In this document: piece after piece, positions 8,412-17,181 of the stretch
Position numbering within the stretch: the first letter of the stretch is position 1
How the letters are laid out: every line of letters begins with the position of its first letter
Assembly: GCF_000231385.2 (NCBI RefSeq)
Contig: NC_018515.1
Location: 3,926,501-3,990,500 of the forward strand
Direction: 5' to 3'
Length of the DNA: 64,000 nucleotides
Origin: Desulfosporosinus meridiei DSM 13257
GTDB lineage: Bacteria > Bacillota > Desulfitobacteriia > Desulfitobacteriales > Desulfitobacteriaceae
The notes under the pieces: model-generated
Seen by the model: the letters and a program-made list of their open reading frames with translations, nothing else
Databases searched by the model: none
Told to the model about the DNA's origin: nothing
Program-made: the position numbers and the translations under genes

Positions 8412-10691
8412 TTAACTTGAGAGTGGGTCAACCTCAATGTTTAACATAATTCCATTACTGGCCGAACTTCTAAAAAATCTCTGTACTCCCTGATGTAAAA
8501 ACTCCCTAAGTAAATCCTGCCGTTTTCCTTTGACAGAAATTTGCCATCTCCACTGGTTCCTGAGTCTAACTAAGACGGCCGGCGCGGGGCCAAGAATATC
8601 CAAGTCAGTATTTCCAAATTTAGGTTCCAACATTCCTTGTTGTAAGCAAGCGCCTAATTCATTAGCTCCTTTAATAACGCGATCCTCTTTCTCATGCAAC
8701 AGTAACACTCTTATGATATGTGTATAGGGTGGATATTTTCGTTCTTTGCGATAACGAATCTCCTCCCAAAAAAAGCCTTCAAAATCATGGTGTGAGGCTC
8801 TTACTACAGCACTATCATGGGGGGAGTAGGTTTGTATTACCACCTCACCAGGTTTTGTACTCCGGCCCGCTCGCCCGGCAACCTGAGTCAAAAGCTGAAA
8901 CGTACGCTCCCGGGCTCGAAAATCTGGCATGTTAAGAGTCTGATCCGCAGCAATAACCCCAACTAAAGTAACATTAGGAAAGTCTAAGCCTTTGGCCATC
9001 ATTTGCGTTCCTACAAGTATTGAAGCTTCCTGGTGCCTGAATTTGTTCAAGATTATGTTATGTGCTTCAGCAGACCTGGTTGTATCAAAATCCAAACGTA
9101 AGATAGAAACCTCTGGCAAGAGACCTTGGAGTTCCTCCTCCACACGTTGAGTTCCCTGCCCAAAAAACCGAATATATCTACTTTTACAATTGGGACAAGT
9201 ATGGGGCGGCAATTCTTGATGGTCGCAATAATGACATCGCATCGCCTGCCCTTGAGTATGATAAGTTAAGGCAATCTCACAATTGGAACAACTGACTACA
9301 TACCCACAATCACGACAAATGACAAAGGTTGAATACCCTCTCCGATTCAAGAAAAGCATGGCTTGTTCGCCGCGAACCAGCCTTTCCTGTAATTTTTGCT
9401 GTAAGGTCAGAGAGAATATACTTCGGTTACCCTGGCGAAGTTCCTCTCGCATATCCACGATTTCAACAGTCGGCAGTACACTCTTTCCGATCCTCGAAGT
9501 CATAGTTAACATACGTATTTTACCTGATTGCGCCGCCGCATAGGCTTCTAATGATGGTGTTGCACTTCCAAGCAGAACCACACCTTTGAGTTGATCCATC
9601 CTTTTACGAGCAACATCCCGCGCATGGTATTTCGGGTTTTCATCCTGTTTATAGGCCCCATCGTGTTCCTCATCCAAAATAATCAGGCGCAAATTGGGCA
9701 AAGGAGCAAACACTGCGGAACGTGCACCAATCACAATTCGTTTGTTCCCTGACACAATGTCCGCCCAGGCCTTCATCTTATCCCGCTGACGTATACCCGA
9801 GTGCAAGATAATAACTTGCTCTCCGAATTGACTCTCGAAATAACGTGCAACTTGTGATGTTAAAGATATCTCAGGCACCAGAAGAATTGCATCCCCACCT
9901 TGTGCCAAAACCTGAGCAATCAATTCTCGATAGACAGCTGTCTTTCCGCTTCCGGTTACACCATGTAATAATACTGTTTGAGACGCACCTGCTTCTAGCG
10001 AACTCAACACACCCTGCACAGCTGATGACTGCTCCCTAGTCAACTCGTAGGTTCTATCCCTCGAAGTTTCCAAATTTTTTGTCTCGTTTTTTTGCCCTGC
10101 AGCAGTTGACTGCTTAAGAGAAGAATCTTCTCTCGTCGTAAGAAAGCGAACCTCTTTTTTTACCCATCCTTGTTTGAGTAGTTTCTCAAGCATCCCCTGG
10201 GTGACATCCGCTCGCTTTAAGAAAGTTTTCAGAGGAATAGCCTTCTTTCTTGCCCGGTTAAGAACAATTAGGGCCCTAAAAGCCTCAGAATCCAGCCATT
10301 GCAGAGCCTGAATATCTGTATCCTCCATTGTTGCCAATGGAACAATCCACTCTTCCACCTTCCCTTTTAGGAGCGGCCAGACTGTATGTAGGCTTTGAGC
10401 TACAGAACAGACTGTTGTTTGCGCCAACCATTGGGAAAGTTCAATTAAATCTTCAGGAACCAGACTATCCCTCTCGGCAATTTCTAACACGGGTTTTAGA
10501 TTGATACTATCTAATCCCTCTGGCAGATCATTAAGCAAATTGACTACAAGCCCTTGAACCTTTCGATTTTGAAGCGGGATCAGCACTCTCATTCCAGACT
10601 TTATACAAAGATGCTCTGGAATACTATAATGATAGCTCTGATCCAGACGCCGATTTGCTACATCAACCAATACTTCAGCATAGCGAAACAT
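8412..10691 (-). CDS. priA: Primosomal protein N', replication restart helicase PriA
   Basis: 759 residues. PriA recognises stalled forks and reloads the replisome. Visible layout: N-terminal 3'-BD domain (about 1-110), Walker A GVTGSGKTAVYRE (about 245-257), Walker B DEEH in LIILDEEHDGAYKQ (about 339-352), then paired zinc-binding cysteines in CRDCGYVVSCSNC and CHYCDH...CPNC (about 460-500). The helicase C-terminal domain has GTQMMAKGLDFPNVTLVG and QVAGRAGR. All eight zinc Cys appear present. In related genomes priA usually follows coaBC/metK, but here about 6 kb of other genes lies between. Confidence 0.97.
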   Translation of the reverse strand: MFRYAEVLVDVANRRLDQSYHYSIPEHLCIKSGMRVLIPLQNRKVQGLVVNLLNDLPEGLDSINLKPVLEIAERDSLVPEDLIELSQWLAQTTVCSVAQSLHTVWPLLKGKVEEWIVPLATMEDTDIQALQWLDSEAFRALIVLNRARKKAIPLKTFLKRADVTQGMLEKLLKQGWVKKEVRFLTTREDSSLKQSTAAGQKNETKNLETSRDRTYELTREQSSAVQGVLSSLEAGASQTVLLHGVTGSGKTAVYRELIAQVLAQGGDAILLVPEISLTSQVARYFESQFGEQVIILHSGIRQRDKMKAWADIVSGNKRIVIGARSAVFAPLPNLRLIILDEEHDGAYKQDENPKYHARDVARKRMDQLKGVVLLGSATPSLEAYAAAQSGKIRMLTMTSRIGKSVLPTVEIVDMREELRQGNRSIFSLTLQQKLQERLVRGEQAMLFLNRRGYSTFVICRDCGYVVSCSNCEIALTYHTQGQAMRCHYCDHQELPPHTCPNCKSRYIRFFGQGTQRVEEELQGLLPEVSILRLDFDTTRSAEAHNIILNKFRHQEASILVGTQMMAKGLDFPNVTLVGVIAADQTLNMPDFRARERTFQLLTQVAGRAGRSTKPGEVVIQTYSPHDSAVVRASHHDFEGFFWEEIRYRKERKYPPYTHIIRVLLLHEKEDRVIKGANELGACLQQGMLEPKFGNTDLDILGPAPAVLVRLRNQWRWQISVKGKRQDLLREFLHQGVQRFFRSSASNGIMLNIEVDPLSS

Positions 10692-10865
10692 GATGCGGCC
10701 TCCTTCATTAAACGATGTTAAACAACAGCGCTAATGTCAATATTGGTCAAAATACATTATATCAAATCTTAGCTTTGTATTACAATTTAAAACACTATAA
10801 GTGACTATAAATCAACATTATTAAGATTAATTTCACAATCTTTCATAACAAAAAACAAATTTCTC

Positions 10866-11013
10866 TTGTCAAAGTAGAATAACTTATGATATGCTTTAGA
10901 ACAGTTAAATCCTTTGCCTTTAAATTAGTCCCGTGAGACTAAGAAGGGAATGGCGAACCATGATTTTAACATGGACACCTCTTTCTTGCTTGCGGGCGGG
11001 GAAGAGGTTTTTT
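10866..11013 (+). promoter_or_regulatory. Promoter and PyrR-binding transcription attenuator of the uracil permease gene
   Basis: A possible sigma-A promoter has -35 TTGTCA at 10866 and -10 TATGCT at 10890 (18-base spacer). The RNA then carries a PyrR box at about 10919-10948 with the core AGTCCCGTGAGACTAAGAAG, matching the known pattern (TTTAAA..AGTCC.G.GAG.CT..GAAGG). A hairpin with arms ACCTCTT (about 10977) and AAGAGGT (about 11002-11008) is followed by TTTTTT, an intrinsic terminator 22 bases before the start codon. By analogy with B. subtilis, UMP-bound PyrR would expose this terminator and reduce uptake when pyrimidines are plentiful. The rest of the 343-base gap to priA is AT-rich with nothing else recognisable. 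Confidence 0.85.
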
Positions 11014-11034
11014 GTTAGAAAGAGGAGGTTAATT

Positions 11035-12264
11035 ATGTCGACAGAAGTTCAAATTCACGAGAAGCTCCCCCTTGCCCAAGCGATTCCCCTCGGTTTACAG
11101 CATGTCTTTGCCATGTTTGGCGCAACAGTCTTAGTTCCTTTTTTGACCGGTCTGAGTCCTTCAGTAGCTCTCCTTTCTTCAGGAATCGGTACTATTATAT
11201 TCTTATTACTAACCAAAAGCAGAGTTCCTGCCTATCTTGGTTCCTCATTTGCTTACATTGCCGCTTTAACCACCTTCGTTCAATCCGGTAACACTTCCGG
11301 AGCTATGGGCGGAGTTTTGGCAGTTGGTGTCGTATACATCGTCCTGTATCTGCTGATGGCTGCTTTTGGAACCCAATGGATTCATACCATTGTCCCCCCT
11401 ATTGTAGCAGGTCCCGTGGTTGCCATTATCGGTTTAAGCCTGACTCCGGTAGCTGCGAATATGGCCTCCGGCAATTGGTATATCGCCGCTTTCACCTTAG
11501 CCGTTGCAGCTCTACTCTCCGTTTATGCTAAAGGATTTTTTAAGATTATCCCTATCTTGGTCGCAATCATTATTGGTTATATCGTTGCAGCGGGCGTAGG
11601 ACTGGTTGACTTCACACCTATTTTAGCTACCCTTACACTGGACAAATTTTTCCTCTTCCCGGTTCAATTAGGAAGTAATTTTCAACTCCCCAGCATAGAC
11701 AAAGCAGCCATCTTAGTAATGGCTCCCCTAGCTATGGTGACCATTATTGAGGATTTAGGGCACATGATAGTTCTGGGCAACATCACTCATTCCGATCCTA
11801 TTAAAAATCCCGGATTTCATAGAGTTCTCTTGGGTAACGGATTAGCTACTGCCGTAGCCAGCTTTATCGGCGGCCCTCCTGTCACTACTTATGGTGAAAA
11901 CATTGGAGTCTTAGCAGTGACAAGAGTATACAGCACCTTTAATATCTGGATTGCCGCCTTCCTGGCCATCGCCTTTAGTATGATTAACCCTTTACAAGCC
12001 GCCATCATGTCTATTCCTACAGCGGTAATGGGCGGGGTTTGTATACTTCTTTTCGGAATGATCGGCGCAGCGGGCTTACGAACACTTATCGAAGCTAAAA
12101 TAGATTTCTCCGAAACAAAAAACCTTATTATCGCCTCCGTTATCTTTGCTCTTGGAATAGGACTTCCGGAACACAGCGTAGCCTGGGCAACCGTTGTCGG
12201 AATAACCTTAAACCTTGTTTTGAGAGGTCACTCAGAAAACGCCAGTGCTAAACTTAATAAGTAA
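11035..12264 (+). CDS. uraA: Uracil permease, nucleobase:cation symporter-2 family
   Basis: 409 residues with about 14 hydrophobic segments. NCS2 members import uracil with protons. The segment VTIIEDLGHM (around 240) and VTTYGENIGVLAVTRVYS (about 285-302) fit the UraA/PyrP signature regions. I start at ATG 11035, where GAGGAGG lies seven bases upstream. The longer frame from GTG 10933 would run through the PyrR box and terminator, so that extension is rejected. The PyrR leader supports a pyrimidine substrate over xanthine. In B. subtilis the equivalent pyrP sits inside the pyr operon; here it is separate and is followed by its own terminator. Confidence 0.93.
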   Translation: MSTEVQIHEKLPLAQAIPLGLQHVFAMFGATVLVPFLTGLSPSVALLSSGIGTIIFLLLTKSRVPAYLGSSFAYIAALTTFVQSGNTSGAMGGVLAVGVVYIVLYLLMAAFGTQWIHTIVPPIVAGPVVAIIGLSLTPVAANMASGNWYIAAFTLAVAALLSVYAKGFFKIIPILVAIIIGYIVAAGVGLVDFTPILATLTLDKFFLFPVQLGSNFQLPSIDKAAILVMAPLAMVTIIEDLGHMIVLGNITHSDPIKNPGFHRVLLGNGLATAVASFIGGPPVTTYGENIGVLAVTRVYSTFNIWIAAFLAIAFSMINPLQAAIMSIPTAVMGGVCILLFGMIGAAGLRTLIEAKIDFSETKNLIIASVIFALGIGLPEHSVAWATVVGITLNLVLRGHSENASAKLNK

Positions 12265-12273
12265 ACCATGGTT

Positions 12274-12299
12274 AAAGGACGCGTAAGCGTCCTTTTTCT
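12274..12299 (+). terminator. Intrinsic terminator of the uracil permease gene
   Basis: Arms AAAGGACGC and GCGTCCTTT pair perfectly around a GTAA loop and run into TTTTTCTTTT, ten bases after the stop codon. Confidence 0.9.
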
Positions 12300-12317
12300 T
12301 TTGATTAAGAACACAAA

Positions 12318-12356
12318 AACCGGGGGCACCATCACTAAAAGTTGGTGTCCCCGGTT
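12318..12356 (-). terminator. Intrinsic terminator of the ACT/ligase operon
   Basis: A 14-base-pair stem (one G-U pair) of AACCGGGG-CACCA type. On the minus strand it is followed by TTTTTGTG. It lies 17 bases beyond the stop of the ACT gene and ends that convergent operon. Confidence 0.88.
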
Positions 12357-12372
12357 GTATAAAAATTCATCT

Positions 12373-12774
12373 TTAAAGTACAGGGAAATTAAGTGTCTTC
12401 ATCGCCTTTTCCATAATAGCCTTATCTTGCACTCTAAGCACAACTAAGGCCTGCTCGTTCTCTTTCTCAACAAAGGCATACATGTATTCTACCACTACAT
12501 CCTGTTGGACAAGCTGGTTTAACACCTCAGCAAGCCCGCCAGTACGGTCAGGAACCTTGAGCACCCAGACAGGAGTCAAAGAAACCACAACTTTTCGTTC
12601 ACGCAATTTCACGGCAGTTCCTTCAGGATCATCTACGATGATTCTAAGCACTCCATAATCTTTGGTATCAGCCAATGACAAAGCCCGTAAATTAACCTTG
12701 CATTCAGCGAGAAGACTTATGACCTCCGCTAATCGTCCTTTGGCATTCTCTAAAAAAATCGATAATTGAAGCAT
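12373..12774 (-). CDS. Tandem ACT-domain protein associated with aryl-CoA ligase
   Basis: 133 residues that fold as two ACT domains: about 1-65, starting MLQLSIFLENAKGRLAEV, and about 68-133, with LKVPDRTGGLAEVLNQL. ACT domains bind amino acids or related small molecules. The start overlaps the last base of the ligase gene, so the two are co-translated. This ACT plus PaaK-like pairing is widespread in anaerobes that ferment aromatic amino acids or carry indolepyruvate oxidoreductase. An amino-acid or arylacetate sensor for the ligase is inferred. No catalytic motif is present. Confidence 0.82.
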   Translation of the reverse strand: MLQLSIFLENAKGRLAEVISLLAECKVNLRALSLADTKDYGVLRIIVDDPEGTAVKLRERKVVVSLTPVWVLKVPDRTGGLAEVLNQLVQQDVVVEYMYAFVEKENEQALVVLRVQDKAIMEKAMKTLNFPVL

Positions 12775-14069
12775 TATTTTACCTCCTTATTTCGTTTATC
12801 GACAACCCTTACTGCTTTTCCCTCACTACGAGGAATACTTTTAGGTTCAACAAGACGAATACGAACAGAAATCCCTAGGACGTCTTCAATTCTCTTATGA
12901 AGGCGTTGTTGGCGAGCTTCTAACTCTCGGACTTCGTCAAAAAAGCTGGTTTCGTTGACTTCTACTTGAACTTCTAACTGATCCAGATTGCCAACTCGGT
13001 ACACTACCAGCAAATAATGCGGTTCAAAGCCCTCAAGGAGAATCGCCTCTTCAATTTGACTTGGGAAGACATTAACTCCACGGATAATCAGCATATCGTC
13101 CACACGAGCTGAGACACGATCCATCGTCCAACCTACTTGGCCACAGGAACAGGTGCCATAATGCAAGGTAGTTAAATCTTTGGTTCGATAGCGCAGAACG
13201 GGAAAACCTTTTTTGTCTAAGCTAGTAATAACTAATTCTCCTCGTTCTCCAACAGGCAGCGGTTTTCCTTCTTCATTAAGGATTTCCGGATAAAAATGTT
13301 CATCAATATGTAACCCTTTATGGGCAGGGCATTCCATTGCAACACCAGGTCCCATAGTTTCACTAAGACCGTAAATATCGTAAGCTTTGATTCCGAGCCG
13401 TTGTTCGATTTCTTCCCGCATGCCTTCAGTCCAAGGCTCAGCGCCAAAGACCCCAATTCTTAACTTCAGCTCATCCCGGGAAATCCCTGATTCTTCGAGG
13501 CTTTCTGCTAAATACAAGGCATAGGAAGGTGTGCAGGCTAAAACAGTTGTGCCAAAATCTCGCATGAGCATAAGCTGGCGCGCCGTGTTTCCACCTGAGA
13601 TCGGAACAACAATTGCTCCTAATTCTTCGCATCCATAGTGAAGACCCATTCCCCCAGTGAACAAACCATATCCATAGGCAATTTGGACAACGTCCTTTTT
13701 AGTTACGCCGGCTCTTTTAAGACTATTAGCGACAATTCTAGCCCAGAGTGTAATGTCCTCGCGAGTATAACCCACAACTGTCGGCTTACCCGTTGTTCCA
13801 GAAGAGGCATGCAGACGAACAATATTCTCCATAGCTTCTGCAAAAAGCCCAAAAGGATAATTTTTGCGCAAATCCTCTTTGGTAGTTAGAGGCAGTCTCT
13901 GAAAATCCTTAATTGATTTAATATCTTCTGGACTTTTTATCCCTATTGCGCCATAGCTTTCTTGATAGTGCTGTATAGGTAGAACCATTCCAACGGTTTT
14001 TCGAAGTCCCTTCAGCCATTGTTCCTCTGTACATTCTAATCCCTGTGCTTGATTAGTTTCTAAGTCCAT
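12774..14069 (-). CDS. paaK: Phenylacetate-CoA ligase family (adenylate-forming)
   Basis: 431 residues, the family length. It activates an aryl acid with ATP and links it to CoA. The AMP-binding P-loop HASSGTTGKPTVVGYT is at about residues 86-101. YGLSETMGPG (about 236-245) is the adenylate-binding segment, and YRTKDLT (about 300) the hinge region. The C-terminal lid contains the catalytic-type Lys near RSEGKAVRVVDKR. The partner gene encodes a double ACT protein. No ring-cleavage (paaABC) genes are near, so a fermentative or indolepyruvate-related role is more likely than aerobic phenylacetate breakdown. The exact substrate cannot be read from sequence. Confidence 0.87.
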   Translation of the reverse strand: MDLETNQAQGLECTEEQWLKGLRKTVGMVLPIQHYQESYGAIGIKSPEDIKSIKDFQRLPLTTKEDLRKNYPFGLFAEAMENIVRLHASSGTTGKPTVVGYTREDITLWARIVANSLKRAGVTKKDVVQIAYGYGLFTGGMGLHYGCEELGAIVVPISGGNTARQLMLMRDFGTTVLACTPSYALYLAESLEESGISRDELKLRIGVFGAEPWTEGMREEIEQRLGIKAYDIYGLSETMGPGVAMECPAHKGLHIDEHFYPEILNEEGKPLPVGERGELVITSLDKKGFPVLRYRTKDLTTLHYGTCSCGQVGWTMDRVSARVDDMLIIRGVNVFPSQIEEAILLEGFEPHYLLVVYRVGNLDQLEVQVEVNETSFFDEVRELEARQQRLHKRIEDVLGISVRIRLVEPKSIPRSEGKAVRVVDKRNKEVK

Positions 14070-14226
14070 AACCCCATCCCCTACTTCAATTTCTTAAATC
14101 TAATTCAGTTTCCTATAACAGATGTCATACAAAACGCAATTATATGATCTAATATACTACAGTTACGATTAACATACCACTTATTTCTCTGCTTTGCCAA
14201 GCTGCTTTTAAAGGATTGAATTGCTG

Positions 14227-14255
14227 TTTACAAAATTAACCTTAACTAATATAAT
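14227..14255 (+). promoter_or_regulatory. Sigma-A type promoter of the GntR/ABC operon
   Basis: -35 TTTACA (14227-14232) and a perfect -10 TATAAT (14250-14255) are separated by exactly 17 bases. The expected start point falls at about 14262, next to the inverted repeat at 14266. Confidence 0.85.
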
Positions 14256-14265
14256 AGGTTCAGTT

Positions 14266-14291
14266 CAGTGCATTACAACACTAATGCACTG
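14266..14291 (+). promoter_or_regulatory. Perfect inverted-repeat operator, probably for the GntR/YtrA-type regulator
   Basis: CAGTGCATTA, six bases (CAACAC), then TAATGCACTG: a perfect 10-base-pair inverted repeat just downstream of the -10 box and upstream of the regulator gene. Position over the transcription start suggests repression by blocking initiation. YtrA-family regulators are known to bind palindromes of this general type and to control their own ABC operon; binding here is inferred. Confidence 0.8.
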
Positions 14292-14321
14292 GTCTCCTTG
14301 AAATACATGGAGGGAAATAAA

Positions 14322-14711
14322 TTGATTCTAAATGCCGATAATATGAAACCAATCTATATCCAGATTGCTGAATGGCTTGAGGTAGAAATACTTAATAACA
14401 ATCTTCAAGCAGATGAACGTATTTATTCTCAATATCAACTTGCAGATATGTTTACTATCAACCCTGCAACGGCTGCCAAAGGATTGAACCTTTTGGCTGA
14501 TGAAGATATTGTTTATAAAAAACGCGGTCTTGGCATGTTTGTCTCGCCGAATGCCAAGCAGTTTATTTTAACTAAGCGGAGAAAGCAGGTATTGGAGCAG
14601 ATGATTAAAGAGCTTGTCATAGAGTCCAAAAGGCTAGGGGTTAGTGAAAATGAACTTATTAAAATGATTCTAGCCTTTAAACCAGTTGGTAAGGAGGAGG
14701 AAGAGCTTTGA
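14322..14711 (+). CDS. GntR-family transcriptional regulator, YtrA subfamily
   Basis: 129 residues, short as expected for YtrA types. An N-terminal winged helix (about 8-75) with PIYIQIAEWLE and INPATAAKGLNLLADEDIVYKKRGLGMFV is followed by a short helical dimerisation tail instead of a large ligand domain. I start at TTG 14322, which has GGAGGG seven bases upstream and gives the usual N terminus; the longer frame from 14268 would begin inside the operator. The TGA stop overlaps the TTG of the ABC ATPase gene. The family usually represses ABC export genes in response to cell-envelope antibiotics. The inducer here is unknown. Confidence 0.9.
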   Translation: MILNADNMKPIYIQIAEWLEVEILNNNLQADERIYSQYQLADMFTINPATAAKGLNLLADEDIVYKKRGLGMFVSPNAKQFILTKRRKQVLEQMIKELVIESKRLGVSENELIKMILAFKPVGKEEEEL

Positions 14712-15610
14712 AAGTTATACAATCTCGCAATCTAACGAAATTTTACGGCAAAACAGCGGCATTAAATGACTTAACCTTTGAAATAGAAGAAAACACCATA
14801 ACAGGCCTTATTGGTAGAAATGGAGCCGGAAAAACAACCCTTTTAAAGATAATGGCCGGGCATATCCAACCAACTCAAGGTGAGCTTCTGGTCTATTCAC
14901 AAAAGCCCTTTAATAATTTAGAAAGATCTGCTAGTACCATACTTATCGATGACAGTATGACGTATCCTGATTCATTTAGACTCGTGGATATACTATCTGA
15001 AGTCGCACCCTTTTATGGTAATTGGAACGGCAGCCTTGCCAATGGGCTACTTAAGTATTTTTCCTTTAATCCCAACCAGCCTCATAGCAATTTGTCAAAA
15101 GGATCTAAAAGCACCTTTAATAGTATTATCGGGATTGCTTCACGCTGCCCCCTCACACTATTTGACGAACCGACAACAGGTATGGACTCCGCTATCAGGA
15201 AGGACTTTTACAAGGCATTGCTCAAGGATTATTTAGAATATCCCAGAACCATCATTCTTTCGAGTCATCTATTAAATGAACTTGAAGAAATACTAGAGGA
15301 GATTCTCTTGATCAAGCAAGGATCCAAGTTCCTTCATCTTCCAGTCATGGAATTAAAAGAACTTGCAGTAGGTATAAGAGGAAATGCAAAAACTTTACAG
15401 CCCTTTGTTGAAGGCAAAGAATTGATCTATAAGGAGGAGTTTGCCAAGGACAACTTGTACGTTGTACTTCGAAAAGAGTTACTACAACAAGAAGTCGAAG
15501 TAATAAAACAGAAGGGACTGGAAGTGTTTCCTATATCGACAGACGATTTGTGCGTCCATTTAACAGCTTCCAACCGAGGAGGTATTGACAATGTCTTTAA
15601 AAAAGATTGA
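14708..15610 (+). CDS. ABC transporter ATP-binding protein (YtrB-like)
   Basis: 300 residues. Walker A GRNGAGKTTLLKI (about 37-49), a divergent signature NLSKGSKSTF (about 123-132, replacing LSGGQ), Walker B LTLFDEPTTGMD (about 151-162) and H-loop ILSSHLL. The altered signature LSKGS is common in YtrB-like ATPases of GntR-linked systems. The TTG start follows GGAGGAGG and overlaps the regulator stop. It should energise the membrane protein(s) encoded next. Confidence 0.92.
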   Translation: MKVIQSRNLTKFYGKTAALNDLTFEIEENTITGLIGRNGAGKTTLLKIMAGHIQPTQGELLVYSQKPFNNLERSASTILIDDSMTYPDSFRLVDILSEVAPFYGNWNGSLANGLLKYFSFNPNQPHSNLSKGSKSTFNSIIGIASRCPLTLFDEPTTGMDSAIRKDFYKALLKDYLEYPRTIILSSHLLNELEEILEEILLIKQGSKFLHLPVMELKELAVGIRGNAKTLQPFVEGKELIYKEEFAKDNLYVVLRKELLQQEVEVIKQKGLEVFPISTDDLCVHLTASNRGGIDNVFKKD

Positions 15611-16325
15611 TCCCCTATCCATATCTCTCAGATTATATTTTTACAAACTTAAAGGGTATTCAGTTTTGTTGTATGGACTTATTCTCGCTCAAATTATAGC
15701 CCTGCTGTTCTCTCTAAATGGAATAAGTTATATGTCTTCTAATAATGGAGAATTATCGGTCTCCGTTAATACTTATTCCGCCAGTTTAGTTATAGTGTTT
15801 TCGCTTTTTTGGATCTTCTACACTGCAATTCAGTTAACTACAAAGCGATATAAAAGAATTGAGATACCCCTGGTAGCCAACAACATCACAGGACATCTAT
15901 CAGATATGGGCTTTTTGATGACCGCTTCTCTTTTTGGAGGCTTAACTTCCTCACTTACCGGTGTGCTCCTAAGAGTTATCATGTACTTCACCTTTAAAAG
16001 ATCCCAATTAATTGTTGACCAATTTTTCTTACCCTTTACGGATCTATTACTGGGTACAGCTGTTGCAGCTTTATACATGGTTTTAATCTCAGCGATAGGT
16101 TACCTGATCGGCGTATTGACTAAGGTAAGCATGGCTTTTGTAATTGTAATTCCTGCAATGATTTTCGGATTATTGAGAGTTTATACGGATTTTATTCAAA
16201 CTCTTGTTGCTTTCTTCACGAGGGAGACTTCATTTCCCATATTTGTTCTAAAGGTCCTTATTACATCCATGCTGCTGTTTGGCTTTAGTTTTTTATTGTC
16301 AAATAGAAGGGAGGCCGTCCAATGA
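15591..16325 (+). CDS. ABC transporter membrane protein (ABC-2-like permease)
   Basis: 244 residues with six predicted membrane segments (near 20-40, 60-80, 103-125, 140-165, 175-195, 210-235). No enzymatic motif. ATG 15591 has GGAGG eight bases upstream; an in-frame TTG two codons earlier sits too close to that site. It overlaps the ATPase gene by 20 bases and the next gene by four, so all four genes form one operon. It is probably the permease half of an exporter; the cargo cannot be told. Confidence 0.8.
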   Translation: MSLKKIDPLSISLRLYFYKLKGYSVLLYGLILAQIIALLFSLNGISYMSSNNGELSVSVNTYSASLVIVFSLFWIFYTAIQLTTKRYKRIEIPLVANNITGHLSDMGFLMTASLFGGLTSSLTGVLLRVIMYFTFKRSQLIVDQFFLPFTDLLLGTAVAALYMVLISAIGYLIGVLTKVSMAFVIVIPAMIFGLLRVYTDFIQTLVAFFTRETSFPIFVLKVLITSMLLFGFSFLLSNRREAVQ

Positions 16326-17056
16326 ATGCGATGATATCTCTTTTACTAATATTTTTAATAGGGATTGTAATAGTATTCTTCCTTACGGCAGTAAGAGCTA
16401 AGCTTTTTACGCTTCTTTCCTGGAAAGTAACGTTACCGCTAGCTGGGCTGTATCTTGGAATTTTAATGATGCTTGTTCCCATATTATATATGTTGCCGGA
16501 AAATGGCTTAATAAAAAATAATGAGACTAAAAATCAAGTTGTGGCAACCTCACAAAATCTTATAAGTGACTTGTATAATAAACGTGTTCCTTCTGAAAGA
16601 GATTTGAGTAAACTCGAAGGAATCTATAAGAATAGTAGCAATACCTTTAATGCAGATTCAAATCACTTATTCGTTAACATACAAGCGAATACCGGAAGTC
16701 GCCATGTTTTCATTGAGCGAAAAGCTGTTGATGATGGAAAAATCGATGTTTCTTCATACGCTACAGCTCAATATGCCGGCAACGTTAATTTTACAAAGCT
16801 CATATCCCCTCCAACTTTCACACTTCAAAATGGAACATTGTCTTTAATACCACCGGGGCATCAGATCCTGAATTTCAAACAGCTTAATGCGGACTTTACA
16901 ATAAATCAATTTAGTAATCGAAACTATGCTATTCATGAGATGTCCACAAATTTTGGAGAGCAGATTGTTTATATCCGCGTTCCCCAAAGCCTAGTAATCA
17001 ATAATGGGCAGTACACAGATCAAATTCAAATGGTTGACCCCGTCGTTGAGTTTTAG
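16322..17056 (+). CDS. Hypothetical membrane-anchored protein of the GntR/ABC operon
   Basis: 244 residues, not recognised. Two hydrophobic segments occur near the N terminus (about 3-25 and 37-58). They are followed by an extracytoplasmic domain of about 180 residues with beta-rich character and no cysteines or catalytic motif visible. It overlaps the permease gene (ATGA) and ends the operon. Position suggests an accessory subunit that senses or binds the exported compound, or shields the cell surface. This is inference only. Confidence 0.7.
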   Translation: MNAMISLLLIFLIGIVIVFFLTAVRAKLFTLLSWKVTLPLAGLYLGILMMLVPILYMLPENGLIKNNETKNQVVATSQNLISDLYNKRVPSERDLSKLEGIYKNSSNTFNADSNHLFVNIQANTGSRHVFIERKAVDDGKIDVSSYATAQYAGNVNFTKLISPPTFTLQNGTLSLIPPGHQILNFKQLNADFTINQFSNRNYAIHEMSTNFGEQIVYIRVPQSLVINNGQYTDQIQMVDPVVEF

Positions 17057-17080
17057 CTGAAGGAGTTCACTCTTTCTGAC

Positions 17081-17128
17081 AGAACGATAAAGGCAGGTGG
17101 ATTAATTACCACCTGCCTTTATCGTTCT
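17081..17128. terminator. Bidirectional hairpin between the ABC operon and metK
   Basis: A perfect 20-base-pair stem (first arm 17081-17100, second 17109-17128) around ATTAATTA separates two convergent operons. There is no long T-run on either side, but stem strength and position argue for a shared terminator. Confidence 0.75.
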
Positions 17129-17181
17129 ATATTTATTAATTCATTTTCCTTCAGCAGCAAAGCTATACAAGCTTACAATTA

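Noticed and set aside
10933-11034. N-terminal extension of the uracil permease from GTG 10933
   Set aside because: It would translate the PyrR box and the terminator; the ATG at 11035 has a strong binding site and the family N terminus.
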